This document shows positions 1 to 6,040 of a stretch of 9,179 nucleotides of DNA, piece by piece. The notes beneath the pieces were generated by a model. It ran no database searches and was not told where the DNA came from. It worked only from the letters and a program-made list of their open reading frames with translations. The DNA comes from Micrococcaceae bacterium UBA3381. GTDB taxonomy: Bacteria > Actinomycetota > Actinomycetes > Actinomycetales > Micrococcaceae. The stretch lies in the NCBI GenBank assembly GCA_002358975.1, contig DEPX01000088.1, forward strand, positions 1 to 9,179, written 5' to 3'. The number at the start of each line of letters is the position of its first letter. The stretch's first letter is position 1. Both the position numbers and the translations under genes were made by a program.

Positions 1-246
1 CTACCGATGAACACGTATCCCGGCGAGGCTTCGAGTTATCAGGTACTGGAACAGTGGGCTAATCTGGGCTTGGGAACGGCCATTCTTCCGCTGTCCAAAC
101 TCAGCTCTCCCGATGCTCCGCACCGTCCACTACGCGATGAGGACATCGATGTTGAAATCTTCTATGAGGCGGTTTGGCATCCGGCAACGAAACTTGCCGC
201 AGATATCGACGCGCTCACAAAACGTCTTGCCGACACCACAGCGTAA
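1..246 (+). CDS. LysR-family transcriptional regulator, C-terminal fragment
   Basis: The reading frame is open from the first base of the window and ends at TAA 244-246, so about 81 C-terminal codons are visible and the N-terminal helix-turn-helix lies outside. The stretch LGLGTAILPLSKL is typical of the second half of the LysR substrate-binding domain, where a Gly-rich turn precedes a strand and a Pro. In the family this periplasmic-binding-protein-like domain senses a small effector and controls DNA binding by the N-terminal domain. The visible ATG at position 7 is internal and is not a start. The fragment ends 133 bp upstream of a same-strand small gene, so it could control that gene, but LysR regulators more often act on divergent genes outside the window. 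An alternative is another effector-binding protein of the same fold. The family call is fairly safe; the target is unknown. Confidence 0.75.
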   Translation, partial: LPMNTYPGEASSYQVLEQWANLGLGTAILPLSKLSSPDAPHRPLRDEDIDVEIFYEAVWHPATKLAADIDALTKRLADTTA

Positions 247-329
247 ACAGCGACCTATAGCGGTTGGTTATACCCATATTCACAAATCTGGTCTAGCCGA
301 GGTAACTTGGGTCTTCTAACGTGTATTGC

Positions 330-352
330 TGGACTAGCTCTCCGTTAGTCCA
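330..352. promoter_or_regulatory. Inverted repeat upstream of the ABM-like gene
   Basis: TGGACTA (330-336) and TAGTCCA (346-352) form a perfect 7-bp dyad around a 9-base centre. It lies 27 bp before the start of the ABM-like gene. A second dyad, CTAACG (316-321) with CGTTAG (343-348), overlaps it, so the two hairpins could not form at once. A weak promoter-like pair, TTCACA (279-284) and TAACTT (303-308) with 18-bp spacing, sits just upstream. The dyad could be an operator, for example for the adjacent LysR protein, or part of a leader RNA fold. The symmetry is visible; the function is inferred. Confidence 0.35.
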
Positions 353-379
353 CTACCGTTCAGAAAGTGAGGCACACCC

Positions 380-664
380 ATGGCCGCATACCTCCAGATC
401 ACTTTGCAAATTGACGAAACAAATCGCGAAGCTGCCGCGGGCGTGTACCAGCAGTACAAACAGCCCTTCCTCGACACTGTCGATGGTGCGAAAAGTAAAG
501 ACCTGCTAATCCGTGACGAAGACGTCCAGGTCCTGCACGGTTTCGAAACAACCGACCAAGCACAGGCCTACCTATCCACCAAGCTATTCACCGACGATGT
601 TGTTGGCGGGTTGTCACCACTGCTGAAAGCTGACCCCGAGATTCGCGTCTACCAGGTCGCCTAA
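380..664 (+). CDS. Small ABM-like dimeric alpha/beta-barrel protein of unknown function
   Basis: This 94-residue protein has the length and pattern of a dimeric ferredoxin-like barrel, as in the antibiotic biosynthesis monooxygenase (ABM) and related families. It has an N-terminal strand (AYLQITLQI), a long helix with YQQYKQPFLD, a middle strand (DVQVLHGFET), a second helix (TDQAQAYLSTKLF) and a final strand (EIRVYQV). Members of this fold act as small oxygenases, haem-degrading enzymes or ligand-binding proteins. No catalytic residue can be assigned here, so enzymatic activity is not claimed. The ATG at 380 is preceded by GAGG at 368-371 with suitable spacing. The MFS exporter gene follows about 90 bp downstream on the same strand, and the two may be cotranscribed. 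The gene is clearly real by its composition and ribosome site; the fold call rests on pattern only. Confidence 0.75.
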   Translation: MAAYLQITLQIDETNREAAAGVYQQYKQPFLDTVDGAKSKDLLIRDEDVQVLHGFETTDQAQAYLSTKLFTDDVVGGLSPLLKADPEIRVYQVA

Positions 665-680
665 CGAATAGGCCCCGATT

Positions 681-722
681 CGACGGCACGGAAAAAATGG
701 CACGCTCACTTCCGTGCCGCCG
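681..722 (+). promoter_or_regulatory. Hairpin between the ABM-like gene and the MFS gene
   Basis: Bases 681-691 (CGACGGCACGG) pair with 712-722 (CCGTGCCGCCG) at 10 of 11 positions, with one A-C mismatch, around a 20-base loop. No run of T follows, so it is not a typical intrinsic terminator. It sits 17 bp after the stop of the ABM-like gene and just before the likely ribosome site of the MFS gene at 740-744. It could be an mRNA processing or stability element, a weak attenuator or an operator. The pairing is visible; the role is inferred. Confidence 0.4.
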
Positions 723-753
723 TCCTCATCAGATACGACAGGAGACTCCCCCA

Positions 754-2034
754 TTGGCAATGCTTCTTGAAGCCATCACCGATGAACGACGTCAGCAACT
801 TCACCGTCGAACCTTGACGACCGTATTAATAAGTCAGTCCTTTGGGGGTGCCGGGCTGGCCGCAGGCATCTCGGTCGGTGCGCTCATTGCCCAAGACATG
901 TTGGGCACCGAAGCCCTATCGGGATTACCCACGGCACTGTTCACTATCGGTGCAGCTATTACGGCCTTTACCATTGGTCGAGTCACGCAGCGCGCTGGGC
1001 GCCGGTTTGCTCTGGGACTTGGTTTCATCGCCGGCGGTATCGGGGCTATCGGCGTGGTGGCAGCTACCCAGTTGGTCAGCCCGTTGTTGTTATTCATTTC
1101 GCTTGTCATATACGGGGCCGGAACGGCGACCAATATGCAGGCGCGCTATGCGGGAACCGACCTGGCACCGGCCGATCGAAAAGGCACAGCCGTCAGTACC
1201 GCCATGGTTGCTACCACCATCGGGGCGGTAGCTGGACCCAACCTGATTGAACCGCTGGGTTCACTGGCTGAATCGTTAGGCCTACCAACGTTAGCCGGTC
1301 CATTCTTACTGGCCGCGGTCACCTATATCACCGCCGGTTTAATTCTGGTGTCCATGCTGCGACCCGATCCCTTTCTGGTGGCACAACAGATCGAGCGGCA
1401 AGAAGCTGAATCAACACCGACCGATGATGCCCCGAAGTTGGACGTCGTTACGCCGACCAAACCATCGCGACTGGTTCGGGTGGGTGCTCTAGTACTGATT
1501 ATTTCCCAGATCGTTATGGTCGGAATCATGACCATGACACCGGTGCACATGCGCGCCCACGACCACAGCATGGGAGCCGTAGGACTGGTTATTGGTTTAC
1601 ACGTCGGCGCCATGTGGTTGCCCTCGCTAGTAACCGGGCCGTTGGTCGATAGGCTCGGTCCACGCATCACCGCAATTTCTGGCGGACTCATCCTACTCGC
1701 CGCTGGTCTAGTGGCCGCGCTAGCCCCAGGAGAAAGCTTGGCAGCGATCATTACCGCCCTGGTGCTGCTTGGTCTGGGCTGGAATGTCGGCCTTGTGTCT
1801 GGCACCACCCTGGTGGTACACGGAACCCGCCCAGAGCAGCGGGCTGCAACCCAGGGCAGCATTGATGTCTGGTATCAAATCTTCGGTGCTGGTTCAGGTG
1901 CGCTGTCCGGGATTTTGATGAACGCCACCGGTTTTGGTGCACTGACGACCATCGGCGGCATTGTCGCACTCATTATTGTTCCGGCGATCGTCCTGGCTCC
2001 CCGGACCCAACCAACCGATACGGTCGCCAGCTAA
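754..2034 (+). CDS. Major facilitator superfamily transporter, probable exporter
   Basis: This is a polytopic inner-membrane protein of about 426 residues, the usual length for a 12-helix MFS carrier. Hydrophobic segments are spread through both halves and are separated by a charged central loop near residues 203-250. After the second helix, GRVTQRAGRR (residues 75-84) matches the MFS motif A that gates the cytoplasmic face. The fold suggests proton-coupled export of a small molecule, but the substrate cannot be read from the sequence. I chose the TTG at 754 because AGGAG at 740-744 lies nine bases upstream. The in-frame ATG at 697 would add 19 polar residues (RSLPCRRPHQIRQETPP and flanks) and falls inside a hairpin loop with only a weak ribosome site. 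The ATG at 760 is another possible start. The gene lies between the ABM-like gene and the tautomerase-like gene, which may share its transcript. Confidence 0.88.
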   Translation: MAMLLEAITDERRQQLHRRTLTTVLISQSFGGAGLAAGISVGALIAQDMLGTEALSGLPTALFTIGAAITAFTIGRVTQRAGRRFALGLGFIAGGIGAIGVVAATQLVSPLLLFISLVIYGAGTATNMQARYAGTDLAPADRKGTAVSTAMVATTIGAVAGPNLIEPLGSLAESLGLPTLAGPFLLAAVTYITAGLILVSMLRPDPFLVAQQIERQEAESTPTDDAPKLDVVTPTKPSRLVRVGALVLIISQIVMVGIMTMTPVHMRAHDHSMGAVGLVIGLHVGAMWLPSLVTGPLVDRLGPRITAISGGLILLAAGLVAALAPGESLAAIITALVLLGLGWNVGLVSGTTLVVHGTRPEQRAATQGSIDVWYQIFGAGSGALSGILMNATGFGALTTIGGIVALIIVPAIVLAPRTQPTDTVAS

Positions 2035-2094
2035 GTTCTGTGGCGCTAAAGTGGTGGTTGCCCACATCACCTATCAGAGTGAAGGAACAGCAGA

Positions 2095-2313
2095 ATGCCA
2101 CACATCGCCATCAGCATGCACCCGGGGCGCGATACCGAGACGAAACGTAACATCGCCGAAACGATGAAACAACACTATGTGGAGACCTTCGGCGTCGACG
2201 ACGACGCCGTCTCCGTATCCATTGTTGAGATCCCAGCCGATGAGTTCACCGAGACCATTCAGCAGCGCTACCGTCCCGAAGAACTCTACGTTTCATCACG
2301 TGCGGTTCACTGA
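2095..2313 (+). CDS. 4-oxalocrotonate tautomerase family protein
   Basis: This 72-residue protein begins Met-Pro-His-Ile, which would leave Pro as the mature N-terminus after Met removal. In the family, Pro1 is the catalytic base of keto-enol tautomerisation. The rest fits a single beta-alpha-beta unit: a first strand (HIAISMHPG), a helix (ETKRNIAETMKQHYVETFG) and a second strand (AVSVSIVEI), followed by an acidic-aromatic tail. The phrase VSVSIVEIPADEF resembles the PptA-like branch. The unit normally assembles as a dimer or hexamer. AAGGA at 2082-2086 lies eight bases before the ATG. The gap to the MFS stop is 60 bp, so cotranscription is plausible. The substrate is unknown. The stop codon sits inside a short palindrome, GGTTCACTGAACC (2304-2316), which could weakly aid termination before the convergent gene. 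Confidence 0.85.
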   Translation: MPHIAISMHPGRDTETKRNIAETMKQHYVETFGVDDDAVSVSIVEIPADEFTETIQQRYRPEELYVSSRAVH

Positions 2314-2354
2314 ACCCTCTAGTGTTTCACAAATGCTGTTGGGAAGGATCAAAG

Positions 2355-2744
2355 TCAGCGCGGAAATATCAAACGCTGATGCGGACCTTCCAGCCGAGCC
2401 ACGGCAACTTTTACGTCATTCAACTCGGTCTGTAATTGACCAATCCGCTCGTCCATTTTGTTGAACCGGTCGTCTACTTTATCGAAACGCTCATCCACTT
2501 TGTGGAAGCGTTCATATACCCTATCGAAGCGTTCGTCCACTTTATCGAAACGCTCATCCACTTTATCGAACCGTTCATCCACTTTATCGAAGCGTTCATC
2601 CACTTTGTCGAAGCGGTCATCGACTCTATCGAGTCGTTCGTCCATGCGCCGGAGCAACCAAGCCAAGCCAGCGAAGAAGCCACCGCCGAGAGTAATCAAA
2701 ACACCGGCAGCGGCTAGCATAATCGAAATCACTTCGGCTGACAC
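2355..2744 (-). CDS. Membrane-anchored heptad-repeat coiled-coil protein
   Basis: This protein of about 129 residues has one N-terminal membrane helix (ISIMLAAAGVLITLGGGFFA onward, ending in W-L-L-R-R). Ten consecutive 7-residue repeats of the type VDERFDK follow, then a short heptad-like tail (QLQTELNDVKVAVARLE). The spacing of Val, Phe and Leu fits a long amphipathic helix or coiled coil rich in Asp, Glu, Arg and Lys. It is probably anchored in the cytoplasmic membrane with the rod projecting from it. I chose the GTG at 2744 because a perfect GGAGGT (2756-2751 on the minus strand) lies six bases upstream. The in-frame ATGs at 2750 and 2768 sit too close to, or before, that ribosome site. 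Similar one-helix repeat proteins are widespread in actinobacteria and usually annotated as hypothetical. No enzymatic domain is visible and the function is unknown; scaffolding or oligomerisation is only a guess. Confidence 0.75.
   Translation of the reverse strand: MSAEVISIMLAAAGVLITLGGGFFAGLAWLLRRMDERLDRVDDRFDKVDERFDKVDERFDKVDERFDKVDERFDRVYERFHKVDERFDKVDDRFNKMDERIGQLQTELNDVKVAVARLEGPHQRLIFPR
2439..2648 (-). repeat. Ten tandem 21-bp repeats within the coiled-coil gene
   Basis: Ten in-phase 21-bp units encode the heptad repeats. Read on the plus strand the common unit is close to ATCGAAGCGTTCATCCACTTT. Copies at 2481-2501 and 2544-2564 are identical, and those at 2523, 2565 and 2586 differ from them by only one to three bases. 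The copies at both ends (2439, 2460, 2607, 2628) and the one at 2502 are more divergent. There are no spacers between units. This pattern fits expansion by slippage or unequal recombination under selection for the reading frame, since every unit keeps the heptad. Confidence 0.9.
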
Positions 2745-3018
2745 GTACATACCTCCATTGTGCCCCATGGTTGCGCCCTACGCCATCTAACCTAACCACC
2801 GACGCTTTTTGTAAAAAATATTGAAGTCGGTTTGTGGAAAACCGGAGGCGAAGAGGTCTTATGTGGACGTAACCTCCGCTCTGTGCTGGTCGTTCACTAC
2901 CCCGGCGAATCGCCCTTGAACGTCCGTGAGCTCGGCAGTTGCTCAAAACACTAGCTGGTCAGCAGCCAACGAGTCGCAAGAGGTTCGGCGAAACGGCTCC
3001 GCGACCTACAATGAGGTC

Positions 3019-3816
3019 ATGGGCAACCCTGTGGAACCGATCGGACAAATGACGCCATACAGTGCCGAGCACATAGTTGCCCTGATGGGCACCGTCATAG
3101 TCACCACAGCATTGATACTCATTGCCCGACGTCTCCGGGGAACAGCACAGGAAGATCGGTTTCTGCAAGTAGCAGGCTGGCTCATGTTGTTGGTCACCTT
3201 CAGCTGGATGATCTGGGGCATGCTACCGAGCCAATGGAACATCGATCAATCACTGCCCCTGCATTACTCTGATGCCCTGCGCCTCATCACGTCCCTAGCA
3301 CTACTTACCCGAACCGGTTGGGCGGTCTCCATCTGCTATTTTTGGGGGCTGACGCTCAACTTGCAATCCATCATCACACCGGACCTAAACTATTTTGATT
3401 ACCCATTCATTGAATATGTCGTCTACTGGTTTTTGCATATCATGGCGTTCGCGGTGCCCATCGTATTCGTCGGGGCACTAGGTTACCGGCCAACCTGGCG
3501 CGGATTCGGCTTCGCATACCTTGCAACCGTGGCATGGGCGTGCTTAGTAGTTGGCGCCAACGGGCTTACTGGCGCCAACTATGGGTACCTCAGCCGTGGA
3601 CCGGAGGGCCCATCCATCCTAGATCTACTCGGTCCCTGGCCGCTGTATATTCTGTGGGAAGCGGTCATTATCGCCGTTGTGTGGGCGCTGATGACTTGGC
3701 CTTTACAAACCATCAGGACACGTAAAGCTCCAGTTATCGACAAATGGGCTACCATGCGCCGCAGGGAAATCTCATCGGACCTTGCCATACCCTCGAGTGC
3801 ATACTTACCTAAATAA
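3019..3816 (+). CDS. YwaF-like (TIGR02206) integral membrane protein
   Basis: This is a hydrophobic protein of about 265 residues with roughly six or seven membrane helices. The pattern resembles the TIGR02206/YwaF family: an N-terminal segment with a conserved His (SAEHIVAL), a helix after a short charged loop, LPLHYSDALRLITSLALL around residue 79 (H82 in the place of the family's Pro-Leu-His signature), then a W-G-L and I-T-P-D-L stretch and a late Trp-rich helix. The function of the family is not established. I chose the ATG at 3019 because it gives an N-terminus like the family's. A GTG at 2926 would add 31 polar residues with little hydrophobicity. The ribosome site is poor for either choice (GAGG at 3013-3016 is too close to ATG 3019), so the start is uncertain. 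The gene is divergent from the coiled-coil gene, separated by about 270 bp, and the methyltransferase gene follows. Confidence 0.75.
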   Translation: MGNPVEPIGQMTPYSAEHIVALMGTVIVTTALILIARRLRGTAQEDRFLQVAGWLMLLVTFSWMIWGMLPSQWNIDQSLPLHYSDALRLITSLALLTRTGWAVSICYFWGLTLNLQSIITPDLNYFDYPFIEYVVYWFLHIMAFAVPIVFVGALGYRPTWRGFGFAYLATVAWACLVVGANGLTGANYGYLSRGPEGPSILDLLGPWPLYILWEAVIIAVVWALMTWPLQTIRTRKAPVIDKWATMRRREISSDLAIPSSAYLPK

Positions 3817-4043
3817 GTTACCTGAACTGTGCTTGCCGTGAGCACCTCGGTAGTACGTGTGATTTGCTGCGCGACGAGCCTCAAAGCTCCGAAAGCGGGT
3901 CCGTGACCATCCCCAGAGTTGGCAAAATAAATTACGATGGTCCTACACAAGGGGATCCAGGGTTCACCGATCCCCACGACAGCTACATGGATGAAGAAAT
4001 ACAAACAGTGCAAGAAGCCTGTGATCGATGAGGTCGAATTTTC
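3817..4043. other. Intergenic region with a 7-bp inverted repeat
   Basis: This 227-bp gap separates the membrane-protein gene from the methyltransferase gene. It contains GGGGATC (3951-3957) and GATCCCC (3969-3975), a perfect 7-bp dyad around 11 bases, without a following T run. A small open frame from GTG 3903 to TGA 4028-4030 would encode 42 residues, and another from ATG 3937 would encode 36 residues and overlap the methyltransferase start as ATGA. Neither has a convincing ribosome site or a recognisable product, so I do not call them genes. No clear promoter can be picked out. Confidence 0.35.
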
Positions 4044-4664
4044 ATGAGCGCACAACACTGGGATCAGCGATACCACGACGCCAAAGACGACAGCGCTGGA
4101 CTCTGGTCCACGCAACCACATCAGCAGTTACAACAGATCGCTGGAGCGCTGCGTCCCGGTACGGCCCTAGATCTAGCGACCGGTGATGGTCGCAACGCGA
4201 TCTGGTTGGCACGTCACGGATGGCAAGTGACCGCCGTCGATTTTGCAGAAACCGGACTGAATATCGCTCGACAACGCGCCGCTGCCCAGAACGTCTCGGT
4301 TGATTGGCAGCTGGCTGACGTGACCCAGTGGTCCCCGAACCAAACATTTGATTTGGTGACGATCACGTACCTGCATCTGTCTGAGGAAACCAATGCGGCG
4401 GTTATACGACGTGTTTCACAATGGGTTGCTCCTGGCGGGACACTGCTGGTGATTGGTCATGACAAAGACAACGCGGTTAGCGGTACTGGTGGGCCTCAAG
4501 ATCCGGCTGTGCTGTACAGCCCCGAAATACTACGTAGGGCCACCTCGCTGCAGATCGTTGCCGCACAACAGATCACTCGAAATACCGCCACTGATCCAGA
4601 AGGGCCACAAGATACTGGCAGTGTCGCAATCGATACGCTCTTGCATGCCACCAATCCTGCCTAA
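4044..4664 (+). CDS. Class I SAM-dependent methyltransferase
   Basis: This 206-residue cytoplasmic protein has a Rossmann-like methyltransferase fold. Motif I is ALDLATGDG at residues 41-49. An acidic residue at the end of strand 2 (VDF, D66) would bind the SAM ribose. LADV with D92 matches the adenine-binding region, and FDLVTITYLHL is the strand-4 motif. The N-terminal WDQRYHDAKDDSAGLWSTQPH resembles the TehB/thiopurine methyltransferase-like group, in which a W-x-x-R-Y segment caps the SAM pocket. The acceptor could be a small molecule such as a metalloid, thiol or toxin, but this is not determined. The ATG has GAGGT at 4030-4034 nine bases upstream. The gene runs convergent with the TetR gene 68 bp downstream. 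I see no strong terminator in that short gap. Confidence 0.85.
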   Translation: MSAQHWDQRYHDAKDDSAGLWSTQPHQQLQQIAGALRPGTALDLATGDGRNAIWLARHGWQVTAVDFAETGLNIARQRAAAQNVSVDWQLADVTQWSPNQTFDLVTITYLHLSEETNAAVIRRVSQWVAPGGTLLVIGHDKDNAVSGTGGPQDPAVLYSPEILRRATSLQIVAAQQITRNTATDPEGPQDTGSVAIDTLLHATNPA

Positions 4665-4732
4665 ACAGACCAGCTAACACGCACCAGCAGGTAGACGATT
4701 AGCAGCCGAAGATACATAAATGACGGCGAACA

Positions 4733-5320
4733 CTAGGAAACTACACCCACCACGACCTTGGCCAGAGCCCCTCGGGCTTCCTCAAAGGTAATCTTCTCCA
4801 GGACTAATGCCCGGGCAAGGCCGTCAGCAGCTCCGAGGATTGCATGCAGTGAAGCATCAGTGACACGCTGATCAGGAGCAAAAACCTGCAAAGCTTTGCG
4901 GCAACGGGAGCTGAACGCTACATCAGCTTCCTGCCGGAGCTCTTCAAGCTCTGCGGAACCCGATAGTGCTCCCCCGACGCCAGGTAGCTCAGTACTCTCC
5001 TGATCAATGCAACCGATGTATGCATCCGAAATAATGTTAGCGACATCATGGAGGCTTTGACTTTCGGTCTCCAGAGAGGCTTCCAGCGACTCGTGAGTAC
5101 GGGCCTTAAACTCCCGATAAAGCTCCACCAACACAGCAGCTTTGGTCCCGAAGTGTTGATAGACCAAAGGCTTGGTAACTCCCGCATGGTCTCCTAGACG
5201 CGTCAGGGTCAGCGCGTCACTACCTTCTTCCCGGATGAAATCGCGGGCTGCGTCCAAGAGCTGGGCGTGGCGTTGGTCATACGACATGCGTTGACGGGTA
5301 CCGGCAGGGACGGTGCTCAT
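4733..5320 (-). CDS. TetR-family transcriptional repressor
   Basis: This 195-residue protein has an N-terminal TetR DNA-binding domain. Helix 1 covers QLLDAARDFIREEG (about 20-33), and the helix-turn-helix is LTRLGDHAGVTKPLVYQHF (about 39-57), with the recognition helix near 48-56 and the usual Y-x-H-F followed by G-T-K. The remaining 130 residues are helical and would form the ligand-binding and dimerisation domain. AGAGGA lies five bases upstream of the ATG on the minus strand. It is divergent from the four-gene redox operon across an 84-bp gap filled with phased TAACTTAC repeats, the classic layout for a repressor of itself and its neighbours. By analogy, the ligand may be a quinone, electrophile or drug handled by those enzymes. 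The ligand is inferred; the family is secure. Confidence 0.92.
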   Translation of the reverse strand: MSTVPAGTRQRMSYDQRHAQLLDAARDFIREEGSDALTLTRLGDHAGVTKPLVYQHFGTKAAVLVELYREFKARTHESLEASLETESQSLHDVANIISDAYIGCIDQESTELPGVGGALSGSAELEELRQEADVAFSSRCRKALQVFAPDQRVTDASLHAILGAADGLARALVLEKITFEEARGALAKVVVGVVS

Positions 5321-5342
5321 TGCATTCCTCTCAAGATTGCGA

Positions 5343-5392
5343 TAACTTACTAAAAGTAACTTACGGATAGTAGCTTACAGATTTAACTTTAC
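5343..5392. promoter_or_regulatory. Multi-copy operator in the TetR/quinone-reductase divergent region
   Basis: Four direct copies of one 8-base word occur at near-constant spacing: TAACTTAC (5343-5350), TAACTTAC (5357-5364), TAGCTTAC (5371-5378) and TAACTTTAC (5384-5392), starting 14, 14 and 13 bp apart. Adjacent copies also create dyads: TTAC-TAAAA-GTAA (5347-5359) is perfect and TTAC-GGATA-GTAG (5361-5373) has one mismatch. TetR-family dimers bind such palindromes. The array fills the space where the promoters of both divergent units must lie, so bound repressor would block both. The repeats are visible; binding by the adjacent TetR protein is inferred. Confidence 0.7.
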
Positions 5393-5413
5393 TCTAGCCG
5401 GAAGGTGTCGCAT

Positions 5414-6007
5414 ATGCACTCGGTTGTTCTTTTTGCTCATCCTGAGCCCGATTCGCTTACAGCGCATGTTACTCAGCAGATTGCCGATGGGATCACTGCA
5501 ACAGGCGGTACCACTGAGATCGCTGATCTGGCATCTGAGGGATTCGATCCACGTCTAACTCATGCTGATCTCCAGGTAGTGCGTGGGCTGGGTCATGTGC
5601 CGGACGATGTTCGGGCTGAACAAGAACGAATTGAACGTGCTGACACTCTCGTGGTGGTGCACCCTGTGTATTGGTGGAGCATGCCCTCCCTTCTAAAGGG
5701 TTGGGCGGATCGTGTCTTTACCTTTGGTTGGGCATTTGGCAGTGAGCAGGCCACCGCCTTGGCTGACAAGGACATACATATGGTGCGTCTAGGCGGCAGC
5801 GCCCCGGAGACGTACTCCAAACACGGGTATCTCGACGCCATACGTACCGTCGTCGATCACGGTATCTTCGAATTTGCCGGTCGTCCGCTGTCTTCCACGC
5901 ATCTTTTGCATACGGCACCGGAAGGCATTGAGCAACGAGTAGCGGATGTGGTCTCTGCAGTGACAGCTGAAGCGGCAAAGGCTCCGGTCGGTTCTCTAAC
6001 GCTCTAA
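5414..6007 (+). CDS. Flavodoxin-fold NAD(P)H:quinone reductase (KefF/NQO-like)
   Basis: This protein of about 197 residues belongs to the Flavodoxin_2 (NQO/KefF/MdaB-like) family. It begins with strand 1 and the motif LFAHPEPDSLT, the FMN/FAD phosphate loop region. HPVYWWSMPSLLKGWADRVF at residues 83-102 is the family hallmark that lines the flavin and forms the dimer contact. Later, GGSAPETYSKHGYLDAI and FEFAGRPL complete the fold. Such enzymes transfer two electrons from NAD(P)H to quinones and other electrophiles, avoiding semiquinone radicals. I chose the ATG at 5414 because GGAAGG (5400-5405) lies eight bases upstream. The GTG at 5405 overlaps that ribosome site and would add only three residues. 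It is the first gene of the operon, directly after the repeat array, and the LLM gene follows after 33 bp. Confidence 0.88.
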   Translation: MHSVVLFAHPEPDSLTAHVTQQIADGITATGGTTEIADLASEGFDPRLTHADLQVVRGLGHVPDDVRAEQERIERADTLVVVHPVYWWSMPSLLKGWADRVFTFGWAFGSEQATALADKDIHMVRLGGSAPETYSKHGYLDAIRTVVDHGIFEFAGRPLSSTHLLHTAPEGIEQRVADVVSAVTAEAAKAPVGSLTL

Positions 6008-6040
6008 GCACCCAGATTTTAATACTGAAGGACAAACATT

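Noticed and set aside
1323..1862. 179-codon minus-strand open frame inside the MFS gene
   Set aside because: It is an antisense shadow of a clear 12-helix transporter and has low-complexity Ser/Thr/Arg/Pro composition.
2439..2648. Tandem repeats considered as a CRISPR array
   Set aside because: The units are contiguous with no spacers and keep a protein heptad in frame.
2436..2790. Plus-strand open frames with repeated Ile/Phe/His/Glu or Ser/Thr/Leu/Arg units
   Set aside because: They are the opposite strand of the 21-bp repeats. A repeat whose length is a multiple of three keeps several frames open, and the minus-strand reading with membrane helix and GGAGGT is the credible one.
2843..2878. 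CGGAGG/CCTCCG inverted repeat with a three-codon ATG frame at 2861 inside
   Set aside because: The stem is only 6 bp with a 24-base loop, and a three-codon frame is too short to support as a leader peptide.
2926..3018. GTG 2926 as the start of the YwaF-like gene
   Set aside because: It adds 31 polar residues that do not resemble the family N-terminus and has no good ribosome site.
3951..3975. Resemblance of the GGGTTCACC stretch to a tRNA T-arm
   Set aside because: The flanking bases do not form a 5-bp T-stem, and no acceptor, D or anticodon arm is present.
3579..4121. 180-codon minus-strand open frame across the membrane-protein end, the gap and the methyltransferase start
   Set aside because: It overlaps two well-supported plus-strand genes, has no family-like pattern and no clear ribosome site.
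5405..5413. GTG 5405 as the start of the first quinone reductase
   Set aside because: It overlaps the GGAAGG ribosome site that is correctly spaced for ATG 5414.
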